Assembly: GCA_002786855.1 (NCBI GenBank)
Contig: PCUU01000035.1
Location: 1 to 64,000 of the forward strand
From: Cytophagales bacterium CG12_big_fil_rev_8_21_14_0_65_40_12
GTDB lineage: Bacteria > Bacteroidota > Bacteroidia > Cytophagales > Cyclobacteriaceae
Length of the DNA: 64,000 bases
Direction of reading: 5' to 3'
A model generated the notes under the pieces. It did not search any database. It saw only the letters and a program-made list of their open reading frames with translations, and was not told the origin of the DNA. Positions within the stretch are counted from its first letter, which is position 1; the number at the start of each line of letters is the position of its first letter. Position numbers and translations under genes: made by a program. Below are positions 29,700 to 39,496 of this stretch, one piece after another.

Positions 29700-30047
29700 A
29701 TGCAGAGAGTCAATTTAGGTGAATTTGAAGAGCTTGTGCTGCTCATGGTAGCCATTCTCAATGGCAACGCTTATGGCATAAGCGTGATGGAAGAAATCGA
29801 AAACCAAACGGAGCGGAAAATCAATATTAGCGCGGTGCATTCTGCGCTAGACCGTTTGGAAAGTAAGGGCTTTTTGAAATCCGAAGTAGGAGGTGCAACA
29901 ACCGAAAGAGGCGGTCGAAGAAAACGTTTTTTCAGAGTGACTGTGGCAGGTAGCAATACACTCAATTTCATCAGAGAACAGCGCAATAAGCTCCATGAAC
30001 AGATTCCCGGATTTGATTTAGGCTTGAACCCGTATGTCTCAATTTGA
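29700..30047 (+). CDS. PadR-family transcriptional regulator
   Basis: A 115-residue winged-helix repressor: LGEFEELVLLMVAILNGNAYGISVMEEIE at the start, INISAVHSALDRLESKGFL for the recognition helix, and a wing with GGRRKRFFRVT. It lacks the long C-terminal dimer domain and belongs to the short type usually placed before MacB-like permeases in Bacteroidota. It overlaps the permease gene by 14 bp in another frame, so the two form one transcription unit controlled from the paired operators upstream. Confidence 0.92.
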   Translation: MQRVNLGEFEELVLLMVAILNGNAYGISVMEEIENQTERKINISAVHSALDRLESKGFLKSEVGGATTERGGRRKRFFRVTVAGSNTLNFIREQRNKLHEQIPGFDLGLNPYVSI

Positions 30048-32673
30048 ACCACAGCCACCAAGGTGGGCGCTTTGGTTTTTGCAGTTCTACTGCAAACCAC
30101 GCATGCTCGAAATCATCGAAGGGGATGCATATGAGCTGTTTTATAAACGAATTAAGACTGAAAGTGTACGATCAGCCAAACGCAAATTTTGGTGGGATAT
30201 CCTTCGGTTTTTCAGGTTAAAATATATCAAAGGTCTAGAAGATATTAATTCATTAAACAACATCGCAATGTTCAAAAACTATTTCAAAATCTCGGTGAGA
30301 AGCCTTCTTCGTCAAAAGTTCTTCTCCATCATCAACATCACAGGCTTGTCTCTTGGGCTAGCTGCTTGTCTGCTTATTGTACTCTACATCAGCAATGAGC
30401 TGAGCTATGATAACTACCATAAAGATGTCAACCAAATCTATAGAGTTGCCAATGGCCAAGCAGGCAATTGGACACCCGCTCGTTTAGGAATTCAGTCTAA
30501 AATGGACTTTCCAGAAATTGAGGAATTCGTAAGACTGTCAGGGCCTTATGATCAGACCTTTAAAGTAGGCAATCAACTTTTCAAAGAGAGCCGAGGTTTT
30601 TCGGCAGACTCTTCCTTTCATAGATTATTTACCGTTCAATTTTTGGAAGGAAACCCCGATCAAGCGCTAAATGCACCTAATTCAATTGTGCTGACGAATA
30701 CCTTGGCTAAGAAATTCTTCCCGAATGAATCAGCTTATGGTCAAGTAGTGCAGGTAAATGGCAATTCTATCAAAATAACTGGAGTAGTGGCTGATCCACC
30801 CAAGAACACTCATTTTAGATTTAGTTTTATTGAATCTTATCCAAACGAAGACTGGGCCACGATTGGCAATTGGACAGGCAATAATTTCTTCACTTATGTG
30901 AAATTAGTGAAAGGCGCAAGTAAGGAAGCAGTTGAGGAAAAGTACCTCGATTTTGCGGCTAAGTATGTGGGTCCAGAAATGGTCAAGTATTCGGGTCATT
31001 CGAGCTATGAGGAATACCTCAAAGACGGTGGCACTGCTCGGGCATTCACCTTAAAGCCGATGAAAGACCTTCATTTATATTACCCTCATATGGCGCTTGG
31101 TTCGAGCGGAAATATCAATAATGTTTATGTGTTTTCAGCCGTGGCCTTTTTCATCTTAATCATAGCTTGTGTCAATTTCATGAATCTTTCGACTGCACGC
31201 TCATCCGCAAGGTCTAAAGAAGTGGGCATGAGAAAAGTACTGGGCTCATTAAGGAAGCAACTGATCTATCAGTTTTTGGTGGAATCAATGTTAATCAGTC
31301 TCTCTGCATTGATTTTGGCTGTTTTGTTCGCTTCTCTTTCTCTCAATTTCTTCAACCAATTGGCCAATAGAGAATTCACAATCAGTGATTTATTAGCCCT
31401 TGATACCATGATAAAATTACTGGTACTCGTTTTAGTAGTTGGCTTATTGGCGGGGAGTTATCCTGCTTTTTACCTTTCTGGTTTTCAACCTATAAAAGCA
31501 TTAAAAGGTGAAGTGAAATCCGCTGGTGGCAATGCATTTTTAAGAAAAGGGCTGGTCGCTTTTCAATTTGCGATTTCCATTTTCCTTGTACTCTGTACAT
31601 TGGTCGTTTTCAATCAATTGCAATTCATTGGCAAACAAGAGTTAGGCTTGAATCCTGCTCAAGTTTTAGTGATCAAAAACACGGATAAGTTGGGGGAGAA
31701 GCTTGGTGCTTTCAAAAACCAAATCAGCCAGAATCCAAATGTGTCTTCTGTGGTGGTGACTAATCAATACTTATCTGGAGGAATTTCTAACTATGGTTAT
31801 CGAACAATGGAGGAAAATGTCCGAGCCAATGATTTCATTAATTTGTTCAGCAGCGATGAGTTTCTGGAAACCGTTGGAGTACAGCTTTTAGAAGGTCGTT
31901 TCTTTTCGAACGAATTGGCTTCAGATTCTGCTTCGATCGTGATCAATGAAAAAGCGAAAGCATGGCTAGGCTACGATGAGGTAATTGGAAAACGCCTCAG
32001 CCGTGGTGATGGAGAAGATTATACCATTGTTGGGGTGGTGAAAGATTTTAATTTCAGCAGTCTCAAAAGCGAAATAGAACCATTTATTTTCCGAAGGATG
32101 GGAAAAGATGGTCGAATTCAAGGCAGCTGGAAAGCGGCTAATTATGTTTTGGTTAGAGTAATTGGTGATTATCAATCAACGGTAAAACAAATTGAAGGAG
32201 CTTGGAAAAACCAAGTGGCTGATGAACCTTTTGATTTTGTTTTCCTAGAAGATTCATTTCACCAACTGTATGAAGAAGATCGAAGGTTCGGAACGCTTTT
32301 TACTGCTTCATCGGGACTGGCCATAGCGATTGCCTGTTTGGGACTTTTCGCTTTAGCGGCCTTTACTTTAGAGAGAAGGTTGAAAGAAATAGCGGTAAGA
32401 AAGGTTTTAGGGGCTTCTGTTCAGAGTTTGACAATGCTCGTGCTGAGCGATTTTACAAAACTTGTTTTTATAGGGGCCATTCTTGCAATTCCTGTGGGCT
32501 ATTGGGTTATGAATGGCTGGCTGGCCTCATTTGCGTATCAAATCAATCTGAACAATCCACTGTTATTCTTAGCTCCTGTGCTGCTTGTGGCGATTATTGC
32601 ATGGCTGACTGTAGGTTTCCAGTCCATGAAAACGGCATTGGGCAACCCAATAAAAGCATTAAGAAGCGAATGA
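30034..32673 (+). CDS. MacB/FtsX-like ABC transporter permease with PadR-associated prefix domain
   Basis: An inner-membrane protein of 879 residues. Residues ~1-75 form a cytoplasmic 'permease prefix' (PPRWALWFLQFYCKPRMLEIIEGDAYELF) found in PadR-linked permeases. The first membrane span is near residues 100-125 (NITGLSLGLAACLLIVLYI). A large MacB-type periplasmic domain with YDNYHKDVNQIYRV follows, then three spans, a second periplasmic domain and three final spans. The repeated element KEVGMRKVLGSLR / KEIAVRKVLGASVQ marks two permease halves. No ABC ATPase is encoded next to it, so it must use one from elsewhere or act without transport. The substrate is unknown. Confidence 0.9.
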   Translation: MSQFEPQPPRWALWFLQFYCKPRMLEIIEGDAYELFYKRIKTESVRSAKRKFWWDILRFFRLKYIKGLEDINSLNNIAMFKNYFKISVRSLLRQKFFSIINITGLSLGLAACLLIVLYISNELSYDNYHKDVNQIYRVANGQAGNWTPARLGIQSKMDFPEIEEFVRLSGPYDQTFKVGNQLFKESRGFSADSSFHRLFTVQFLEGNPDQALNAPNSIVLTNTLAKKFFPNESAYGQVVQVNGNSIKITGVVADPPKNTHFRFSFIESYPNEDWATIGNWTGNNFFTYVKLVKGASKEAVEEKYLDFAAKYVGPEMVKYSGHSSYEEYLKDGGTARAFTLKPMKDLHLYYPHMALGSSGNINNVYVFSAVAFFILIIACVNFMNLSTARSSARSKEVGMRKVLGSLRKQLIYQFLVESMLISLSALILAVLFASLSLNFFNQLANREFTISDLLALDTMIKLLVLVLVVGLLAGSYPAFYLSGFQPIKALKGEVKSAGGNAFLRKGLVAFQFAISIFLVLCTLVVFNQLQFIGKQELGLNPAQVLVIKNTDKLGEKLGAFKNQISQNPNVSSVVVTNQYLSGGISNYGYRTMEENVRANDFINLFSSDEFLETVGVQLLEGRFFSNELASDSASIVINEKAKAWLGYDEVIGKRLSRGDGEDYTIVGVVKDFNFSSLKSEIEPFIFRRMGKDGRIQGSWKAANYVLVRVIGDYQSTVKQIEGAWKNQVADEPFDFVFLEDSFHQLYEEDRRFGTLFTASSGLAIAIACLGLFALAAFTLERRLKEIAVRKVLGASVQSLTMLVLSDFTKLVFIGAILAIPVGYWVMNGWLASFAYQINLNNPLLFLAPVLLVAIIAWLTVGFQSMKTALGNPIKALRSE

Positions 32674-32679
32674 TATTAT

Positions 32680-32716
32680 GAATGAGCTGCCTTTGATTTG
32701 GTTGGGCAGCTCATTC
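32680..32716 (+). terminator. Strong hairpin after the permease gene
   Basis: Perfect 12-bp arms GAATGAGCTGCC/GGCAGCTCATTC with a 13-nt loop, 7 bp after the stop. The T-run is weak, so it could be an attenuating hairpin. Confidence 0.55.
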
Positions 32717-32794
32717 AAGCTTTACCAATCAAACAATTTTAACAGCGTAGTTTGCCTTTGTTTATTATCTTCCCGAATCAAGACCTTAATCATT

Positions 32795-35794
32795 ATGCGC
32801 AAACTTACAACTTGGCTATTATCTGCCTTTTTATTCCTTTCAGCTTTTTCAAGTTTTGGACAAGAATACCCGCTTTCAGCTTTTAAATTCAGAAGTGTAG
32901 GCCCTAATCGTGGTGGACGTGTTACTGCCGTCATGGGTGTTAACTCAAGACCTTCGACCTTCTTTATGGGGGCTACAGGTGGTGGTGTCTGGAAAACAGA
33001 GGATTACGGAATCAGTTGGGAAAATATTTCGGATGGCTATTTTGCCACGCCTTCAATCGGTGCTATTGCTGTTTATCAACGTAACCCCGACATCATGTAT
33101 GTGGGCACGGGTTCCGATGGTTTACGCTCCAATGTAATTACGGGCAAAGGAGTGTATAAAAGTACGAATGCTGGCAAAACCTGGTCAATGATTGGTTTGG
33201 AGAAAACAGGTCAAATTGGTGCGGTAGAAATCAATCCGAATAATCCAGATATTGTATTTGTGGCCGCCATTGGAAATGCCTTTGGTAGAAATACTGAGCG
33301 TGGGGTTTTTAGGACCCAAGACGGTGGTAAAAATTGGAAGAAGGTACTTTATCATTCAGATAGTGTTGGATTTTCTGATTTAGAATTTGCCCCAGACAAT
33401 CCAAATATCATCTATGCGGGTGCTTGGAGGGCTGAAAGAAAGCCTTGGGATATTATCAGTGGATCGAAAGAAGGAGGGATTTACAAATCTATCGATGGTG
33501 GAGAAACTTGGGTGAAGCTCACCAATGGCCTTCCAAAGGGCTTGATTGGAAAAATTGACTTCGCAGTTTCTGCCGCAAACCCAGAGGTGGTTTATGCCAA
33601 TATCGAAGCTGGAGATAACAAAGGCGGTCTTTATCGCTCAGATAACCGAGGCATGACATGGACTTTTGTAAGTGACAATTCGAACCTCACCAACAGACCT
33701 TTCTACTATACCAACATCTATGCAAATCCAAAAAATGCAGATGTCATTTACAACAGCGCATTGCGTTTTCTTAAGTCTACAGATGGCGGTAAAACATGGA
33801 AGAACCAATCTACCCCTCATGGCGATAATCACGATCTTTGGATCAATCCGAATGACACTTCGATTTGGGTGCAAAGTAATGATGGTGGCGCCAATGTTAC
33901 TTTGAATAATGGCAAGTCTTGGTCGACTCAGAATAACCAACCCACTTCAGAATTATATCAAGTAGATATTGATGATCAGCAGCCTTATTGGTTATATGCT
34001 GGTCAGCAGGACAATTCTACTTTGGCTGTACCGAGTTTACCAACAGGTTCAAACGACTTTCCAATTTTTGATTTAGGTGGTTGCGAAACTGGGCCTGCAG
34101 TGCCTAAGCCAGGAAATTCGGATATCGTGTATTCCAATTGTAAAGGCAATTTCGGGGTCTATGATAAGCGCACAGGGCAGGAAATGCAATACAGCGTTGG
34201 TGCCATGAATATTTATGGGCATGACGGTGACAAGTTGAAGTTCAGGTTTCAGCGAGTTGCACCAATTCACGTTTCTCCACACAATCCCGATGTCGTATAT
34301 CACGGTTCGCAATACCTACACAAAACGACTGACAACGGAAAAACTTGGGAAATCATTTCTCCAGATTTGACGGCATTCGACCCTAAAAAGCAAGTAGCTG
34401 CCGGTCGTCCTATCACGCGTGATGTGACCGGAGAAGAGTATTTTAGTACTATTTATGAAATTCAAGAATCGAAGCTTCAGGAAGGTTTGATTTGGGTAGG
34501 TGCCAATGATGGCCCAGTTCACGTGACCCGCGATGGCGGTAAAACCTGGAAGAATGTAACACCTAAAATGCCATTGGATGGTAGAGTAGACTCGGTTGAA
34601 CCTTCACCACACAATCCTGCAAAAGCCTATGTCACAGTGCTGAGATATCAACTAGACGATTATAAACCTTACATCTTCAAGACAGAAGATTATGGTGCTA
34701 CTTGGACATTGATCACCAACGGCATTCCGAATGACTACCCAGTAAGGGTGGTGAGAGAAGACCCATCAAAAGAAGGTTTGCTTTTCGCGGGAACGGAGTT
34801 TGGTTTGTTCGTTTCATTTAATGACGGTAAGAACTGGCAATCATTCCAGAACAACTTACCTGTCACGCCAATTACGGATTTGAAAATCCATGATAATGAC
34901 ATCGCAATGTCGACCATGGGACGAGGTTTTTGGATTTTGGATAATATTTCGAGCTTATATAACATGCAAGCAGCGATTAGCTCTGATGCTTACCTTTTCA
35001 AACCAAAAGACACTTACCGTTTTCGCTATAGAGGTGGAAGAGGTACGCCTGAATTCCCAAATCCATCTGTAACAATTGATTATTATTTGAAGGATAAAGA
35101 CCAAGAAGTCGAGTTGGAAATTGTGAATGAAGAGGGTAGAGTAGTGAAGTCCTTCACAAGCGGCAAACCTGCTCCCGTAGAGAATTTAGAGGTGGATATG
35201 GCCACTGGTTTTTCTACTCCTCCACCTTCGTCTGGCTTGGCCAATGATGCTGGACTCAATCGTTTTTCATGGAATATGCGCAATGCAGGGGGCTGGAATT
35301 CAAATCCAAACCGCGCTTACCAAGGTTTTGGCCCTATGGTATCGACCGGCAAATATACAGTTCGACTTAAAGTGGATGGCAAGGTATTGACCGAACAGTT
35401 CAATCTAGCACTCGATCCACGGGCAACTTTGGTGACAGACGCTGATGTAAAAGAGCAAGAAAAAGTGGGCTTGCAAGTCCAAGCATTTCAAGAAGAAGTG
35501 GAAAGGCTTTTATTTGCCGTTTCGGAAATGAAAAAAGCTTTGGAGAATTCGCTCGACAAGGAAAAGGTGAGCAAAAATAGCCAAAAGAAAAAGGCAGAAT
35601 TGGAGGCACTTTACTACAGAATAGTAACGCCTCCAGGCACTTATATGCAAGGAATGCTGCAAAGTCAATTGGGCTATTTAAATGGAATGCTCGGTAGGGC
35701 CGATCAAGCGCCTGGCCAAGATGTTTACGAAAGACTCGAAGAATTAAAGGCAGAATATCAGTCGATTAAAACCTCTTTCGAAAAGTTAAAATAA
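32795..35794 (+). CDS. Secreted sortilin/BNR-repeat beta-propeller protein
   Basis: The start is ATG 32795, which opens a signal peptide (MRKLTTWLLSAFLFLSAFSS region ending FGQ). The frame extends upstream through the terminator hairpin, which cannot be coding. About 1,000 residues. The first ~700 are a large propeller with repeated Asp-box/BNR units of the type S-x-DGGKTW (VFRTQDGGKNWKKV; IYKSIDGGETWVKL; LKSTDGGKTWKN; VTRDGGKTWKNV), as in VPS10/sortilin-like and glycosyl hydrolase-like proteins. A beta-rich domain and a C-terminal coiled-coil-like region (about residues 880-999) follow. No sialidase active-site set was identified, so a hydrolase role is not claimed. Peptide binding or processing is possible, since the next genes are a carrier and a peptidase-like amidohydrolase. 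Confidence 0.85.
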   Translation: MRKLTTWLLSAFLFLSAFSSFGQEYPLSAFKFRSVGPNRGGRVTAVMGVNSRPSTFFMGATGGGVWKTEDYGISWENISDGYFATPSIGAIAVYQRNPDIMYVGTGSDGLRSNVITGKGVYKSTNAGKTWSMIGLEKTGQIGAVEINPNNPDIVFVAAIGNAFGRNTERGVFRTQDGGKNWKKVLYHSDSVGFSDLEFAPDNPNIIYAGAWRAERKPWDIISGSKEGGIYKSIDGGETWVKLTNGLPKGLIGKIDFAVSAANPEVVYANIEAGDNKGGLYRSDNRGMTWTFVSDNSNLTNRPFYYTNIYANPKNADVIYNSALRFLKSTDGGKTWKNQSTPHGDNHDLWINPNDTSIWVQSNDGGANVTLNNGKSWSTQNNQPTSELYQVDIDDQQPYWLYAGQQDNSTLAVPSLPTGSNDFPIFDLGGCETGPAVPKPGNSDIVYSNCKGNFGVYDKRTGQEMQYSVGAMNIYGHDGDKLKFRFQRVAPIHVSPHNPDVVYHGSQYLHKTTDNGKTWEIISPDLTAFDPKKQVAAGRPITRDVTGEEYFSTIYEIQESKLQEGLIWVGANDGPVHVTRDGGKTWKNVTPKMPLDGRVDSVEPSPHNPAKAYVTVLRYQLDDYKPYIFKTEDYGATWTLITNGIPNDYPVRVVREDPSKEGLLFAGTEFGLFVSFNDGKNWQSFQNNLPVTPITDLKIHDNDIAMSTMGRGFWILDNISSLYNMQAAISSDAYLFKPKDTYRFRYRGGRGTPEFPNPSVTIDYYLKDKDQEVELEIVNEEGRVVKSFTSGKPAPVENLEVDMATGFSTPPPSSGLANDAGLNRFSWNMRNAGGWNSNPNRAYQGFGPMVSTGKYTVRLKVDGKVLTEQFNLALDPRATLVTDADVKEQEKVGLQVQAFQEEVERLLFAVSEMKKALENSLDKEKVSKNSQKKKAELEALYYRIVTPPGTYMQGMLQSQLGYLNGMLGRADQAPGQDVYERLEELKAEYQSIKTSFEKLK

Positions 35795-35803
35795 GCCTTT
35801 GGC

Positions 35804-37201
35804 ATGATCAAAAAGGAGAAATGGTACCGAAAAATACCGCACCCTGTGGTGCTGCTTTTCGGAATACTCGTTTTTATTTCAATCTTGAGCCATTTCATAC
35901 CTGCTGGTGAATATGAGCGGGCTTTGGTCAATGGAAGAATGATGGTGGTGCCAGATTCTTATCATGTGATTGATTCTACTCCTTTGTCCTTTTTGGATGT
36001 TTTCCGGGCCATTCCCGGAGGTTTTACTTCGGCCATCCTCATCATTTTTGTAGTGCTTTCCAGCGGTATCATGTTCGGGGTGTTAGAAAAATCCGGAATG
36101 ATCGAAAATGCTGTGGGTACTTTTGTAAAGAAAATGGGTTTTGAAAGGCGCATAATGCTGGTAGTGCTGATGACCTATCTTTTTGGTGCTTTGGGTGTTT
36201 TTGTAGGCTTTGAAAACAATATTGCCATGATTCCAATTGCGGCCATAGCGGCATTGGCCATCGGTGGTGATTTAATGCTGGCAGCTGGAATTGCAGTCGG
36301 TGGCATTGTTGTCGGTTTTGGGCTTTCTCCTGTCAACCCCTATACGGTAGGAACAGGCCACACTTTGGCACAAATGCCCATGTTCTCTGGCTGGTTGCTT
36401 CGATCAGTGTTATGTTTTACGGCCATCAGCTTTCTTGCTTTTATGAATGTGCGCTATTTAAAACGTATCATAAAAGATCCAGATAGAAGTTTAGCCATAG
36501 GCATTGATACCAAAGGTTTTAAGCTTTCAAAACCGCTGAATGACTACAGCATGTCCAACAATAATTGGTTGGTATTGGCCATTTTCGTGGCTGGCTTGGT
36601 CTTTATGCTCTATGGCGTTTTTAACTTTCATTGGTACCTCACAGAAATCAGTGCAGTCTTTATCGTTATCTCCATTGCAGCAGGATTGGCGGCACGCATG
36701 TCGGGTTCAGAATTAGGTGAAACGGTGCTTTCTTCCGTAGCTGTTGTCGCTCCGGGCGCATTTATGGTGGGCTTGGCCACCTCCATCAAAGTAGCGATGG
36801 AAATGGGCCATATTTCTGATACCATTGCTTTTAATTTGAGCGAATCCTTGAAAGGGCTTCCACTATACGGTTCCGCATTTGCAATGTCATTAGCACAGTC
36901 AGGAATTAACTTTATTATTCCTTCGGGAAGCGGTCAAGCCTTGGCTACATTGCCCATTATGATTCCTTTGGGAGACTTGTTGGGTTTAACAAGGCAAACC
37001 ACCATTTTGGCCTTTCAAATAGGAGATGGAGTCACCAATCTTTTCAACCCAACCATGGGAGGTTTAATTGCAATGCTTGCCTTGTGCAGGATCTCTTTTG
37101 ACCGATGGCTCAAATTTATAATGCCGATTGTGCTGGTGATTTTGGGCATTTCATGGCTGTTCTTATTGTTCAGCGTGAGCATTCACTGGGGACCTTTTTA
37201 A
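35804..37201 (+). CDS. YfcC/DcuC-family anion carrier
   Basis: An inner-membrane transporter of 465 residues with ~11-12 hydrophobic segments. The N-terminus has HPVVLLFGILVFISILSHFIPAGEYER, typical of the YfcC family. Membrane re-entrant motifs include GFGLSPVNPYTVGTGHTLAQ and IIPSGSGQALATLPIMIPLGDLLG in the second half, plus GDGVTNLFNPTMGGLIAMLAL. These carriers belong to the ion-transporter superfamily and move carboxylates, amino acids or peptides; the substrate here is unknown. It starts 10 bp after the propeller protein and precedes argE by 126 bp, so uptake of an N-acyl amino acid is a reasonable guess. Confidence 0.85.
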   Translation: MIKKEKWYRKIPHPVVLLFGILVFISILSHFIPAGEYERALVNGRMMVVPDSYHVIDSTPLSFLDVFRAIPGGFTSAILIIFVVLSSGIMFGVLEKSGMIENAVGTFVKKMGFERRIMLVVLMTYLFGALGVFVGFENNIAMIPIAAIAALAIGGDLMLAAGIAVGGIVVGFGLSPVNPYTVGTGHTLAQMPMFSGWLLRSVLCFTAISFLAFMNVRYLKRIIKDPDRSLAIGIDTKGFKLSKPLNDYSMSNNNWLVLAIFVAGLVFMLYGVFNFHWYLTEISAVFIVISIAAGLAARMSGSELGETVLSSVAVVAPGAFMVGLATSIKVAMEMGHISDTIAFNLSESLKGLPLYGSAFAMSLAQSGINFIIPSGSGQALATLPIMIPLGDLLGLTRQTTILAFQIGDGVTNLFNPTMGGLIAMLALCRISFDRWLKFIMPIVLVILGISWLFLLFSVSIHWGPF

Positions 37202-37326
37202 GGTATGTGGGTATTGGGTCGAGAGTTTTGGCTATTGAGAGATAGTAAAATCAGATGTGAGAGATAATGAAAAGTTAAAGGCTACTTTTACCCATTACTC
37301 AATACAAGTTACCAATTACAAATAAT

Positions 37327-38478
37327 ATGAGTGTAGAAGAAATTTTAACCAAATTAGTGTCATTTCAAGTATTGGGAGGCGAAAGCAACTTAAGCATTCT
37401 TGAGTGGATAGAGGGCTACCTTGATCAACATGGGGTAGAACATCATCGCGTACCAAATCCTGAAGGCAATAAAGCGAATCTTCATTGCAGAATCGGGCCA
37501 GCAGTGGATGGCGGGGTCATTCTTTCTGGTCATATGGACGTAGTACCCGTGAAAGGCCAAGCCTGGGACACCGATCCTTGGGTGTTGACCGATAAGGGCG
37601 ATGGCAGGCTTTATAGCCGTGGTTCTTGCGATATGAAAGGTTTTGTGGCTTGTTGCTTAGCTGCCTTGCCCAATATGCTGAAAGCGGAGTTAAAGCAACC
37701 CATCTATTTTGCTTTCTCTTATGATGAAGAAATTGGCTGTTTGGGTGCGCCAGACTTGGTAAAAGCCATTAATGAGCATTATGTTGAAAAACCAAAGTTT
37801 GCCATCATTGGTGAACCTACCATGATGCGTCCTGTCACTGGTCAAAAAGGCATTTGTATTTTTGAAACTACGGTAGCGGGTTCAGAAGGGCATAGTAGCA
37901 GAATTAAGCAGGAGGTAAGTGCCATTCATGAATCCATGCGACTCATTCTTTGGCTCGAAAATAAAATGAACTCCTTGATTGCTGCAGGCAGAACAGACGA
38001 TCGTTTTACACCAAATCATACTTCAATTCATATAGGTTTGATCAAGGGCGGTCTTGCGCCAAATGTGATTGCGCAGTCTTGTACCTTCTGTTGGGATGTA
38101 AGAACCATTCCTTCTGAAACGCCACAAGAGATCAAAGCGGAATTTGATCTCTATTGTAGAGAACGCGAAGCGGAATTAAGAAAAATCTATCCTGACTTTA
38201 AGATCACCACAGGCAATGTACATCCTGCTGTACCTGGTTTGAATACAGCAGATGATCTGGAAATCGTTGCTTTCGTTCAGGGTTTAGTAGAAAACCCAAC
38301 ACTAGACGCGGTTTCCTATGCAGCTGAAGCTGGGCAATTTGCCGAAGGTGGTTTTCAGGCGATTATCTGTGGCCCAGGCGATATTGCCCAAGCCCACCGC
38401 GCCAACGAGTTTATCGACAAAGACCAATTACGCCAAGGCATGGCTTTTATGGACAAGTTGATTGAAAGGGTTTGTTAG
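37327..38478 (+). CDS. argE: Acetylornithine deacetylase (M20 family)
   Basis: A zinc-dependent amidohydrolase that in its namesake reaction removes acetate from N-acetylornithine. The 383-residue length is right. Metal ligands seen: H69 and D71 in SGHMDVVP, D102 in SCDMKGF, E134-E135 in SYDEEIGCLGAPDL, a later Glu in IGEPTMM, and the C-terminal His in AQAHRANE. GSEGHSSRIKQEVSAIHE matches the dimer/lid domain. The family pattern (GQKGICIFETTVAGSEGHSS) is that of ArgE. Its position after a YfcC carrier and near a deiminase-like gene hints at arginine/ornithine-related use, but other M20 substrates are possible. Confidence 0.85.
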   Translation: MSVEEILTKLVSFQVLGGESNLSILEWIEGYLDQHGVEHHRVPNPEGNKANLHCRIGPAVDGGVILSGHMDVVPVKGQAWDTDPWVLTDKGDGRLYSRGSCDMKGFVACCLAALPNMLKAELKQPIYFAFSYDEEIGCLGAPDLVKAINEHYVEKPKFAIIGEPTMMRPVTGQKGICIFETTVAGSEGHSSRIKQEVSAIHESMRLILWLENKMNSLIAAGRTDDRFTPNHTSIHIGLIKGGLAPNVIAQSCTFCWDVRTIPSETPQEIKAEFDLYCREREAELRKIYPDFKITTGNVHPAVPGLNTADDLEIVAFVQGLVENPTLDAVSYAAEAGQFAEGGFQAIICGPGDIAQAHRANEFIDKDQLRQGMAFMDKLIERVC

Positions 38479-38509
38479 GGGAGGAGAGGTGTACGCAATT
38501 TTTGCATTG

Positions 38510-39220
38510 TCAATTTTTCTTCATTTGTTTCTTACGTATAAATCCTTCATTGTCGTTTCCGTTATCGTCTATAAAAGTCACTTTTATAAAATAGTTTGTT
38601 TCTCGTAAACTATTAAAACCTGTTCCCAATGGCACACTTCCTATTATTGAAGAACTAACGTCAGGTTTTGAAAAAACATCAGCTTTTTCTGTAGTTACCC
38701 ACTCATATGAATTCGAATTTAGCTGTTGCTGCTTGTATCTGCTTGAAAAGTCGGGTAATGGTTTGAAAAACCAATATATTACAAGCATAATTAAAACTGT
38801 CCACAAAAATTTAGGTGCTGTCAAATACCTTGGCTTTGGAATGTATTGCGCATTTACCAATCCTATATATTTCTTCGTTGCAGTTCGTTCTTTGTCAAAA
38901 TAAAGTGTTATCAGGTCAAACATCTTTTTCAAATCTTCTCTTATTTGCTCTGTTTGTTCAGAGTTGTAAGTGTCCTGATAGGACTTTGTAAAAGATTGGT
39001 TCAAATTATTTAAAGTGTTATCATATTCTTTTCTAATTATGGGGTCTGATAGGATCTCGTTAGCTTCATTGATGTTCTTAAACATTTCTTCTAAAAAAGC
39101 GTCTCCATTATTCTTGTCTGGATGAAATTTTATAGAAAGCTTTCTGTATGCTTGCCTTATTTCCGCTTGTGTTGCGTTTTGCTGAACGCCTAACGTGTCG
39201 TAGTAATTTTTAAAAGCCAT
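38510..39220 (-). CDS. J-domain membrane protein with C-terminal SH3-like domain
   Basis: A 236-residue protein. Residues 3-70 form a J domain (YDTLGVQQNATQAEIRQAYR) with the essential HPD at 33-35, so it should stimulate an Hsp70 (DnaK) ATPase. Residues ~138-152 are a single membrane span (FLWTVLIMLVIYWFF). The last ~65 residues (KADVFSKPDVSSSIIGSVPLG ... IKVTFIDDNGNDNEGFIRKKQ) look like a bacterial SH3 domain. It lacks the Gly/Phe, zinc-finger and substrate domains of DnaJ. It is last in an AT-rich three-gene set with 6-12 bp gaps. A role linking the chaperone to the membrane or envelope is inference. Confidence 0.8.
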   Translation of the reverse strand: MAFKNYYDTLGVQQNATQAEIRQAYRKLSIKFHPDKNNGDAFLEEMFKNINEANEILSDPIIRKEYDNTLNNLNQSFTKSYQDTYNSEQTEQIREDLKKMFDLITLYFDKERTATKKYIGLVNAQYIPKPRYLTAPKFLWTVLIMLVIYWFFKPLPDFSSRYKQQQLNSNSYEWVTTEKADVFSKPDVSSSIIGSVPLGTGFNSLRETNYFIKVTFIDDNGNDNEGFIRKKQMKKN

Positions 39221-39226
39221 TCCGAT

Positions 39227-39484
39227 CTATGTTAATGCGAAGTATAGGACAATGACTATGGCCACTATCAAAAGGAACACTTTGGTTCGTGTTCCAGTAC
39301 TTTCATTGGCATCATCAATTGATTTCGCACAACTAATGCAAACACTTTGTTTCCTGAAATGAGTTGAGTTGCCAAAAGATATTCTTTTACCATAGTGAAC
39401 TCTTCTGGTCGTTCCTACATACATTTCTCTTCTAAATACTTCTGTTGGCTGTATATATTTTCCGCAGCTACTACAATTGGGCAT
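39227..39484 (-). CDS. Small zinc-ribbon membrane protein
   Basis: An 85-residue protein. Two CxxC knuckles (C4/C7 in CSSC and C49/C52 in CISC) indicate a structural zinc site with a 41-residue insert. Residues ~69-84 form a single C-terminal membrane span (VFLLIVAIVIVLYFALT). It lies between the J-domain gene (6 bp away) and the BamE-like gene (12 bp away) in one operon. No precise family is recognised. The tail-anchored layout suggests the zinc ribbon faces the cytoplasm, near the J domain. Confidence 0.7.
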   Translation of the reverse strand: MPNCSSCGKYIQPTEVFRREMYVGTTRRVHYGKRISFGNSTHFRKQSVCISCAKSIDDANESTGTRTKVFLLIVAIVIVLYFALT

Positions 39485-39496
39485 ATCTAAAAATTT

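Noticed and set aside
32678-32794. Upstream extension of the propeller protein to an ATG at 32678
   Set aside because: It would run through the strong hairpin terminator and hide the signal peptide beginning at 32795.
39175-39215. An attC-like GTTAGGC box at the start of the J-domain gene
   Set aside because: It lies inside the coding sequence for YDTLGVQQNA, which is conserved protein, so the match is likely chance.
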